Shown: positions 40,739-46,646 of the stretch, piece by piece | Numbering within the stretch: the stretch's first letter is position 1 | Layout: each line of letters begins with the position of its first letter | From: 70-18 sp041691815 | Lineage (GTDB): Bacteria > Pseudomonadota > Alphaproteobacteria > Acetobacterales > Acetobacteraceae | DNA: 46,646 nt | Assembly: GCA_041691815.1 (NCBI GenBank) | Contig: JBEPTZ010000020.1 | Coordinates: 1 to 46,646 of the forward strand | Direction: 5' to 3' | Translations under genes and position numbers: made by a program | Notes under the pieces: generated by a model | Databases searched by the model: none | Seen by the model: the letters and a program-made list of their open reading frames with translations, nothing else | What the model was told of the DNA's origin: nothing

Positions 40739-41881
40739 ATGCTGCAACCGCCCCCCGCCCGCCCCGGCATGCCCGAGGACGAGGTGGACACCCCCGCGCT
40801 GCTGATCGACCTCGACGCCTTCGAGGCCAATCTGGACACGATGGCCAGCAAGATCGCGGGGGCCGCCAAACTGGCTGGCACCAATGTCCGCCTGCGCGCC
40901 CATGCCAAGACGCATAAATCGCCGGTGGTGGCGCATCGCCAGATCGCCCGCGGCGCCATCGGCCAGTGCGTGCAGAAGATCGCCGAGGCCGAGGTGCTGG
41001 CCTGGGGCGGGGTGGGCGACATCCTGGTCAGCAACGAGATCGTCGGCGCGTCCAAGCTGGCGCGGCTGGCGGCGCTGTCCGGCATCGCCACCGTGGCGGT
41101 GTGCGCCGACGACGCCGGGCAGGTGGCGGCGCTGGAGGCGGCGGCGCGCGATGCCGGCATCCGGCTCACGGTGCTGGTGGAGATCGATGTCGGCGGCAAC
41201 CGCTGCGGCGTGGCGCCGGGCGGCGAGGCGGTGGCGCTGGCCAAGGCGATCGCCGCCAGCAAGCATCTGCGGTTCGGCGGCCTGCAGGCCTATCACGGCC
41301 GCGCCCAGCATCTGCGTAAGCCGGAGGAACGCCATTTCGCCATCGCCGCCTGCGTCGACGACACCCGCCGCACGGTGGAGCAGTTGCGCCAGCAGGGGCT
41401 GGACTGCCCGATCGTCGGCGGCGCCGGCACCGGCAGCTTCGAGCATGAGCTGGCCAGCGGCGTGTTCACCGAATTGCAGGCCGGCAGCTACTGCTTCATG
41501 GACGCCGATTACGGCCGCAACCTGGACATCCACGGCAAGCCGGTCAGCACCTTCCGCAACGCACTGTTCCTGCTCGCCACCGTGATGAGCGCGCCGCGCC
41601 CCGGCATCGCGGTCACCGATGCCGGGCACAAGGCGGTGGCGATCGACAGCGGCATGCCGCTGGTCTGGCAGCGCCCGGATATCCGCTTCACCTCGGCCTC
41701 GGACGAACACGGCAAGCTGGAATTCGGCCCGGAGACCACCGCACCGAAGATCGGCGAGAAGCTGCGCCTGGTGCCCGGCCACTGCGACCCGACGGTGGAC
41801 CGCCACGACTGGTATGTGGGGATGCGCGGCGGCCGGGTGGAATGCCTGTGGCCGATCACCGCGCGTGGCGGGGTGTATTGA
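40739..41881 (+). CDS. PLP-dependent D-threonine aldolase / D-serine dehydratase-like enzyme
   Basis: 380 residues of the alanine-racemase-type fold III. DTPALLIDLDAFEANLDTM (17-35) and RAHAKTHKSP with the PLP lysine (about residue 57) start the TIM barrel. QAYHGRAQH and GGAGTGSF follow, and the C-terminal domain carries LVPGHCDPTVDRHDWYVG, whose His and Cys bind the metal used by D-threonine aldolase and DSD1-type D-serine dehydratases. It cleaves or dehydrates a D-beta-hydroxy amino acid; which one cannot be told. GAGGAG lies about 10 bases before ATG 40739. Confidence 0.88.
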   Translation: MLQPPPARPGMPEDEVDTPALLIDLDAFEANLDTMASKIAGAAKLAGTNVRLRAHAKTHKSPVVAHRQIARGAIGQCVQKIAEAEVLAWGGVGDILVSNEIVGASKLARLAALSGIATVAVCADDAGQVAALEAAARDAGIRLTVLVEIDVGGNRCGVAPGGEAVALAKAIAASKHLRFGGLQAYHGRAQHLRKPEERHFAIAACVDDTRRTVEQLRQQGLDCPIVGGAGTGSFEHELASGVFTELQAGSYCFMDADYGRNLDIHGKPVSTFRNALFLLATVMSAPRPGIAVTDAGHKAVAIDSGMPLVWQRPDIRFTSASDEHGKLEFGPETTAPKIGEKLRLVPGHCDPTVDRHDWYVGMRGGRVECLWPITARGGVY

Positions 41882-42220
41882 GCGGGCGGCGGAGTGTAAA
41901 CTATCCCGACATCTGCCTTCACGGCGCCATATTTCCACATCGTTGATTCCAAAAGCGAACCTGCTTTCCTCCGACCTGGGAACGCCGTCGGAACAAGGGC
42001 GCCTGCAGCGTCCCTGGCGATTCGTCGGATTTTGTCAGCGAAGTTTACACCGGCGCGCGATCTTGTGATCGCGCCGCGGCGAAGCCGTTGATATAAGGCG
42101 CGCGGTAGCGACGGCCCGGAATTTGCCCGGCGATCGGCCGATGCGGGCCGGATTGCCGCAACCGGTCAGAAAATGATGCGGCGTCCGGTGCTACCCCTGA
42201 CGCCAGGGAGTGACAGCCTT
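41882..42220. other. 339-base spacer with one hairpin, no gene seen
   Basis: No open frame with family support was found. A perfect 8-bp hairpin lies at GCGCGATC (42055-42062) / GATCGCGC (42067-42074) with loop TTGT; no T-run follows. The base composition is lower in GC near 41930-41950 (AAAAGCGAAC), which may be promoter sequence for the PEP-CTERM gene. I saw no sigma-54 (TGGCAC-N5-TTGC) element, although some PEP-CTERM genes use one. Confidence 0.5.
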
Positions 42221-42934
42221 ATGATCGAGGGTTTCCGGCGTATTGTGGTCGTGCTGGTCGCCGTGGCGGCGGTGGTGCTGGCCGCCGCGCCGGCGCGGGC
42301 CGATCTGGTCTACAGCCTGGATCAGCGCAGCCTCGGCGGCCTGAACTCATTTGGCACCGTGACCTTGACCCAGACGGTGGCGTCGACCAGCGTCGATCCG
42401 TTCGGCACCATCCATGTGCAGGTGGACCTGGTCGGGCCGAGCCCGGCGGAGGTGGTGTTCGCCAAGACCGGCGCCGGCAAGGCGCTGACCTGGAACCTCG
42501 CCGGGGTGACCGATGTCAGCATCAGCAATATCACCGCCGGGTTCGGCGTCGAGAAGCCGGGCAAGAACGGCTACAAGGCCAGCCCGTACGGTAATTTCGG
42601 CTATGCGGTCTCCTGCCTGACCGGCTGTGGCAATGGCACCAGCCCGCCTGCCAACAGCGGCCCGCTGGCGTTCGATATCAGCGGCAACGGGCTGTCGCTG
42701 GCCAGCTTCGTCGCCAATGTCTACCAGCGCACCGACGTGTTCTTCACCGCCGATCTCGGGGTCAACGGCAAGACCGGCGTCGTCGGCAGCAGCGGCGCCG
42801 GCGTCTGCCAGCAGAATTGCGGCCCGGTCGGCGGCGGCGGCAACAACACCGCCATTCCCGAACCTGCCACCCTGCTGCTGTTCGGCACCGCCCTGGCATT
42901 GCTGATGGTGCTGGTGGCACGCCGCCGCGCCTGA
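42221..42934 (+). CDS. PEP-CTERM-anchored exported protein
   Basis: 237 residues. An N-terminal signal peptide (RIVVVLVAVAAVVLAAAPARA) leads into a beta-rich, Ser/Thr/Gly-rich secreted region with VSISNITAGFG and a Cys pair in VSCLTGCGNG. The C-terminus is a textbook PEP-CTERM sorting tag: IPEPATLLLFGTALALL, then a helix and RRRA. An exosortase cleaves such tags and helps export the protein to the surface or matrix. No exosortase is in the window. GGGAG lies about 10 bases before ATG 42221; 42173 is an alternative. Confidence 0.85.
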   Translation: MIEGFRRIVVVLVAVAAVVLAAAPARADLVYSLDQRSLGGLNSFGTVTLTQTVASTSVDPFGTIHVQVDLVGPSPAEVVFAKTGAGKALTWNLAGVTDVSISNITAGFGVEKPGKNGYKASPYGNFGYAVSCLTGCGNGTSPPANSGPLAFDISGNGLSLASFVANVYQRTDVFFTADLGVNGKTGVVGSSGAGVCQQNCGPVGGGGNNTAIPEPATLLLFGTALALLMVLVARRRA

Positions 42935-42968
42935 ACTGCGCCATCACCCTGGCGGCGGCGCTGTTTCT

Positions 42969-42996
42969 GCACGCCTGGCGCCATCAAGGCGCGTGC
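42969..42996 (+). terminator. Possible hairpin terminator after the PEP-CTERM gene
   Basis: GCACGCCT (42969-42976) pairs with AGGCGCGTGC (42987-42996) with a 2-base bulge and a 10-base loop. Only CCAAATT follows, so termination strength is uncertain. Confidence 0.35.
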
Positions 42997-43012
42997 CAAA
43001 TTCCCACAGACA

Positions 43013-43030
43013 TGTATGATCGAGCATACA
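43013..43030. promoter_or_regulatory. Operator-like inverted repeat upstream of the binding-protein gene
   Basis: TGTATG (43013-43018) and CATACA (43025-43030) with a 6-base centre (ATCGAG) lie 22 bases before the start codon, just ahead of the ribosome site. The TGTAT/ATACA halves resemble GntR/FCD operators. No GntR gene is next to it in this window. Confidence 0.5.
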
Positions 43031-43052
43031 ATAACCTCTGGAGGGGAACGCC

Positions 43053-44255
43053 ATGACCATATCACTCACCCGCCGCACTGCGCTGGCCGCCGGCATTGCC
43101 ACGCTGGCGGCACCCGCCGTGCTGCGCGCCGCACCGGCGGCGATCAAGCTCGGGGTGATCCATCCGGTCACCGGCGCGCTGGGCTTCTCCGGCAACCAGT
43201 GCCGGCTGGGCGCCACCATGGCGATCGCCGACGTGAACGCCGCCGGCGGCATCAAGTCGATGGGCGGCGCCATGATCGAGGCGCTGCTCGGCGACGCGCA
43301 GGGCCGCGCCGAAATCGCCGCCAGCCTGGTGGACCAGATGGCCGATGCCGGCGCGTCCGGCTTCACCGGCTGCTTCGCCAGCAACCTGGGCCTCACCGCC
43401 ACCACGGCGGCGGCGAAATACAACATCCCGTTCTCGATCGATTCCGGCATCGTCGACTCGATCACCACGCGCGGGCTGAAGAACGTGTTCCGCTTCTTCC
43501 CCAACCTCACGATGACCATCAGCGGCGCCATGCCGGCGCTGGACGGCATCAACAAGGCCGCCGGCTCGCCGGCCAAGACCGCGGTGCTGATCCACGAGAG
43601 CGGCGTGTTCGGCACCAGCACCGCCAAGGCGGTGGCCGACGGCCTGGCCAAGATCGGCATCAAGGTGCTCGGCACCTTCGCCCATGCCACGCCGACCCGC
43701 GACTTCACCAACATCGTGCTGCAGACCAAGGCGCTGGCGCCCGACCTGGTGATGATGACCAACTACGAGAACGAATACGTGCTGTGCGCCCGCACCATCG
43801 TGCAGCAGCGGGTGCCGCTGATGGCGATGTTCTCGGTGCTCGGCGGCGGCTTCAACCTCAAATTCGCCAAGGAGGCGCCCGAGGTCGCCGAGAACATGAT
43901 GGACTTCAACCACTGGTATAACGTCAAGGACCCGCGCTCGGCGGCGTTCCGCAAGCGCATCGAGGACGGGGGCCGGGTGATGACCTGGGAGGTGCCGTTC
44001 GGCTACTTCGCGGTCAAGCTGCTGGCCGATGGCTGGGAGCATGCCGGCAGCACCGACAAGGACAAGGCGATCGCGGCTCTCAACGCCTCGACCTTCTCCG
44101 ATCATTTCATGCCGTACAACGCCACCCACTTCGTCGACGGCCAGAACCAGGGCGCGCAGGCGGTGGCGCTGCAGATCCAGAAGGGCGATATCGCGGTGGT
44201 CTGGCCGCCGGAATTCGCCTCGTCGAAGCCGGTGTTCCCGCGCCCCAAAGCCTGA
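43053..44255 (+). CDS. Branched-chain-amino-acid-type ABC binding protein (LivK/UrtA-like)
   Basis: 400 residues. Signal peptide LTRRTALAAGIATLAAPAVL with an Arg pair and cleavage near LRAAPA. The mature protein belongs to the leucine-binding type I fold: IKLGVIHPVTGALGFSGNQ, AIADVNAAGGIKSMGG, FTGCFASNLGLTATTAAAKYNIP and VFRFFPNLTMTISGAMPAL. The ligand may be an amino acid, urea, amide or aromatic acid; the pocket residues do not allow a choice. CTGGAGGGG lies 6 bases upstream. Its gene is followed by only a LivH permease. Confidence 0.87.
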   Translation: MTISLTRRTALAAGIATLAAPAVLRAAPAAIKLGVIHPVTGALGFSGNQCRLGATMAIADVNAAGGIKSMGGAMIEALLGDAQGRAEIAASLVDQMADAGASGFTGCFASNLGLTATTAAAKYNIPFSIDSGIVDSITTRGLKNVFRFFPNLTMTISGAMPALDGINKAAGSPAKTAVLIHESGVFGTSTAKAVADGLAKIGIKVLGTFAHATPTRDFTNIVLQTKALAPDLVMMTNYENEYVLCARTIVQQRVPLMAMFSVLGGGFNLKFAKEAPEVAENMMDFNHWYNVKDPRSAAFRKRIEDGGRVMTWEVPFGYFAVKLLADGWEHAGSTDKDKAIAALNASTFSDHFMPYNATHFVDGQNQGAQAVALQIQKGDIAVVWPPEFASSKPVFPRPKA

Positions 44256-44270
44256 GTTGAGCTGCCCAAC

Positions 44271-45140
44271 TTGAACGGGCAAATCATCGCCGCCGCCCTG
44301 GTCAACGGGTTGTTGACCGGGGCGGTCTACGCGCTGGTGGCGCTGGGCCTGACGCTGATCTACGGCGTGCTGCACATCGTCAACTTCGCGCATGGCTCGC
44401 TGCTGATGATCGCCATGTTCGCCGCCTACCTGATGGCGACGCGGTTGGGCATCGACCCGTATCTCGGCCTGCCGCTGATCGCCGCCCTGATGTTCGTGGT
44501 TGGCTGGGTGCTGTACCGCTTCGTGATCGGCCCGATCTCGCGCGGCGAGGACAAGGCGCTGCTGCTGGCCACGCTGGGGCTGGCGATCGTGCTCGACAAC
44601 CTGGCCCTGGTGCTGTTCACCGGCGACACCCGCCAGCTTGAGACGCCGCTCACCTTCGTGATGTGGCAGGTCGGGCCGCTGCTGCTGTCGGTGCCGAAAC
44701 TGATCTCGTTCGCGGTGGCGATCGTGCTGGCCGGGATGCTGTGGGCGTTCATGGCGCTGACCGACACCGGCTGCGCCATCCGTGCGGTCGCCAAGGAGCC
44801 GGAAGGGGCGCGGCTGATGGGCATCCGGCCGGAGCGGATGTTCGCGCTGGCCTTCGCCATCGGCATCGCCTGCCTGGGGGCGGCGGCCTGCCTGCTGCTG
44901 CCCAGCTTCTACGTGGCGCCCAGCGTCGGCAACGTGTTCCTGCTGGTGGCGTTCACCATCGTCGTGCTCGGCGGCATGGGCAGCTTCCCCGGCGCGGTGC
45001 TCGGCGGCCTGCTGATCGGCGTCACCGAGAGCCTGGGCGGCCTGCTGCTGGGCGAGAGCCTGGGGCCGCTCTGCGTCTCTGTGGTGTTCATCGCCGTGCT
45101 GCTGCTGCGCCCGACCGGGCTGTTCGGGGCACGCGGCTGA
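44271..45140 (+). CDS. LivH-type branched-chain amino acid ABC permease
   Basis: 289 residues with about eight hydrophobic segments: NGLLTGAVYALVALGLTLIYGVLHIVNFAHGS is the classic LivH start, VAKEPEGARLMGIRPERM the ATPase-contact loop, and VLGGMGSFPGAVLGGLLIGV the ending motif. The TTG at 44271 is 16 bases after the binding-protein stop; it fits the family start, though no strong ribosome site is seen. The LivM permease and the LivG/LivF ATPases that complete this transporter are missing downstream. Confidence 0.87.
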   Translation: MNGQIIAAALVNGLLTGAVYALVALGLTLIYGVLHIVNFAHGSLLMIAMFAAYLMATRLGIDPYLGLPLIAALMFVVGWVLYRFVIGPISRGEDKALLLATLGLAIVLDNLALVLFTGDTRQLETPLTFVMWQVGPLLLSVPKLISFAVAIVLAGMLWAFMALTDTGCAIRAVAKEPEGARLMGIRPERMFALAFAIGIACLGAAACLLLPSFYVAPSVGNVFLLVAFTIVVLGGMGSFPGAVLGGLLIGVTESLGGLLLGESLGPLCVSVVFIAVLLLRPTGLFGARG

Positions 45141-45330
45141 GGGTTCGGCGCCGCCGCGGGCCGATTTCGCCAACATTTGCGTGAGCCTGCCAGGCCAGCG
45201 TCGTGTTGGTCGTTGCGCCGGGCAGCGAAGATTCGCTATCATTTCGGTAACTCGTTTCGCGCGCTGCCCATGCCGGGCAGGCCGGTGATGCGAACTGACG
45301 GCCGTATCGAACACCAATTGGAGCACAGGC

Positions 45331-46167
45331 ATGGCATTTACCAACGGGCGCAACCGGGCGCTGTTCGCGATCCCGGCGATCGGTCTGCTTCTGGCGGGCT
45401 GCGCCCAGACCCCGCTCGGCCCGACCGTGCAAGTGATGCCTGGCCCCGGCAAAAGCTTCGAGGCATTCCGCGCCGATCAGGCCAACTGCAAGGCGTTCGC
45501 CGCCGACCAGGTGCGCGGCCAGGCCGATAACGCCAACCAGCGCGCAGTGGGCGCCGCCGCACTCACCACCGCCCTCGGCGTCGGCATCGGTGCCTTGGCC
45601 GGCAGTGTCACCGGCAACGTGGGCGCAGGTGCTGCGATCGGCGGCGCCGCCGGGGTGGGCGTCGGCGCCGGCATCGGTGCCGGCAACAGCGGCAACGAAC
45701 AGTACAATATCCAGCAGCAATACGACAACGCGTTCGCCCAGTGCATGTTCGCCAAGGGCGAGCAGGTGCCCGGCTACCAGCATTACGTCTCCACGCCGGC
45801 GGTGGTGCCCGGCTCGTCCGGCGCCTCGTACGGCCCGGACCCGGCGCTGGTGCGCAGCACGCAGAGCGAACTGATCCGGCTGGGCTACCTGCGCGGCGGC
45901 GCCGATGGCGCGATGGGCCCGCAGACCAGTGCGGCGATCCGCAGCTACGAGCAGGCCAGCGGCCTGCCGGTGGATGGCGCGGTGTCGCAGGAATTGCTGG
46001 GCCGGCTGCAGGCCACCCAGGCGGGGGCGTCCGCCGCCTCGGCGCCTGGCTGGGTGGCGCCGACCACCGGGCAGCCGGTCGTCACCCCGGCCTCCAACCC
46101 ACCGGCCTCCGGGGCACCCGCCTCCGGGGCACCGGCGCCGTCCGGCTGGGTGACGCCGAAGTCCTGA
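45331..46167 (+). CDS. Glycine-zipper lipoprotein with peptidoglycan-binding domain
   Basis: 278 residues. Lipobox LLLAGC at about residues 19-24, so it is lipid-anchored in the envelope. QANCKAFAADQVRGQAD is followed by a glycine-zipper stretch (ALGVGIGALAGSVTGNVGAGAAIGG) at about 78-115. Then comes the PG_binding_1-type repeat VRSTQSELIRLGYLRGGADGAMGPQTSAAIRSYEQASGLPVDG (about 174-217) and a Pro/Ala-rich tail containing PASGAPASGAPAPSG. It probably links the outer membrane to peptidoglycan. GGAGCACAGGC precedes ATG 45331. The 190 bases between this gene and livH hold no other feature I can support. Confidence 0.87.
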   Translation: MAFTNGRNRALFAIPAIGLLLAGCAQTPLGPTVQVMPGPGKSFEAFRADQANCKAFAADQVRGQADNANQRAVGAAALTTALGVGIGALAGSVTGNVGAGAAIGGAAGVGVGAGIGAGNSGNEQYNIQQQYDNAFAQCMFAKGEQVPGYQHYVSTPAVVPGSSGASYGPDPALVRSTQSELIRLGYLRGGADGAMGPQTSAAIRSYEQASGLPVDGAVSQELLGRLQATQAGASAASAPGWVAPTTGQPVVTPASNPPASGAPASGAPAPSGWVTPKS

Positions 46168-46299
46168 ACCGGCTGACGGTCCAGGCCGGGCGATGCGCGG
46201 GGAGGGCGGACGGCCGCCAGCCCCGCCGTGGCGCGTCTGCAACCGGGCGAGCCGGGATGAGCCGGCTGGGGTAAGCGGCCAGAGCTACAGGAGGGTCGG

Positions 46300-46646
46300 A
46301 TGGCAGGGCTGTTGGCGCGGGTGAAGCAGCGGCGATTGCCCGGCGCGATCCTGGTGCTGAGCTGCCTTGCCGGCGGGCCGGCGCTGGCGTCGATCGTGCC
46401 TTCCACGGTGCCGCCGGCCGCCGAAGCGCCGCCTGCGCCAGCCCCCGCACCTGCCATCGCCCCAGCACTCGCGCCCGCACCGGCACCCGCACCGGTGGCC
46501 ATGCCGGCACCCGCCGCCGTGACGCCGGCCGCCGTGGCGCCTGCCGCGCCGGACGTGGCGACGCCTGCCTCGATCGGCACCATCCAGCCATCCCCGGCCC
46601 TGGCGCCCGCCGCACCGTCGGCCGACGCGCCGCCGCCGGGCTGGAC
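46300..46646 (+). CDS. Exported Pro/Ala-rich protein, N-terminal part (cut by right edge)
   Basis: About 115 residues are visible. A basic N-terminus (MAGLLARVKQRRLPGAILVL) and a hydrophobic signal segment end near GGPALAS, then a long Pro/Ala low-complexity region begins. The ACAGGAGGG site about 6 bases upstream and the clear signal peptide argue for a real gene. No domain is visible before the edge, so the function is unknown; it may be another cell-envelope protein like its neighbour. Confidence 0.6.
   Translation, partial: MAGLLARVKQRRLPGAILVLSCLAGGPALASIVPSTVPPAAEAPPAPAPAPAIAPALAPAPAPAPVAMPAPAAVTPAAVAPAAPDVATPASIGTIQPSPALAPAAPSADAPPPGW

Noticed and set aside
43062..45452. 796-codon minus-strand open frame
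   Set aside because: It is antisense to the LivK/LivH-type genes, rich in His/Gln/Arg/Gly as expected of an antisense frame in GC-rich DNA, and has no domain. The plus-strand genes have clear families.

Overview
This is a GC-rich (about 70%) chromosomal window, most likely from an alphaproteobacterium of the order Rhodospirillales, probably family Acetobacteraceae. Supporting evidence is a DUF1013/TrcR regulator, a DUF1192 protein, a DUF2842 protein, DUF465 proteins, a PhaR-type PHA regulator, a ROSE-like thermometer ahead of hsp20, a PhoB-type box ahead of ugpB, many ATGA/GTGA/TTGA gene overlaps, and A/T-tract hairpins of a kind common in this group. The placement is inferred from gene families; no 16S rRNA is present. 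No phage, transposase or CRISPR array was recognised. The window looks chromosomal and mostly orderly, with a patchwork of transport and catabolic cassettes among housekeeping genes.

Layout. 1-8085: envelope and general metabolism. It opens with the N-terminal part of a LysM-type envelope protein and a b-type cytochrome, followed by a coupled minus-strand operon (CDF metal exporter, M20 amidohydrolase, SppA-like peptidase). Then come a CBS-BON protein, UppP, a hotdog-fold protein and a nitroreductase. 8086-8205 carries a tRNA-like 3' remnant. 8206-10478 holds an unusual pair: an ABC ATPase-like protein in which nearly every nucleotide-binding motif is altered, followed by a periplasmic binding protein, with no permease. 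10573-15971: two small membrane proteins, a 3-hydroxyisobutyryl-CoA hydrolase-like enzyme, DUF2188 plus DNA polymerase IV, and a GFA-family protein coupled to an amidase.

16040-24359: a catabolic island. A TTGACA promoter with an overlapping palindrome precedes a GntR/FCD regulator, an enolase-superfamily acid-sugar dehydratase, and a complete polyamine/iron-type ABC importer (binding protein, ATPase, two permeases). A dihydroorotate-dehydrogenase-like flavoprotein and a convergent MetX-like hydrolase follow. 24381-26555: PHA genes (phaR, a possible PhaE-like subunit overlapping a short PhaC-like synthase). 26664-28214: cytochrome c', tRNA-Pro(CGG), a LOG-family protein and a small membrane protein. 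28379-32614: a complete ugpBAEC glycerol-3-phosphate importer on the minus strand with a good Pho box at 32679-32696.

32715-39136: housekeeping. DUF2842, apt, a TctC/Bug-like periplasmic protein, rpmE with its terminator, hsp20 under a ROSE-like element, a DUF1192 gene whose 3' end runs through a G10/C10 hairpin, trcR, two DUF465 genes, and purE-purK. 39161-41881: two glyoxalase-fold (PhnB-like) proteins, a divergent MarR regulator and a D-threonine-aldolase-like enzyme. 42221-46646: a PEP-CTERM secreted protein, a branched-chain amino-acid-type binding protein and LivH permease without LivM/G/F, a glycine-zipper peptidoglycan-binding lipoprotein, and the start of an exported Pro/Ala-rich protein cut by the right edge.
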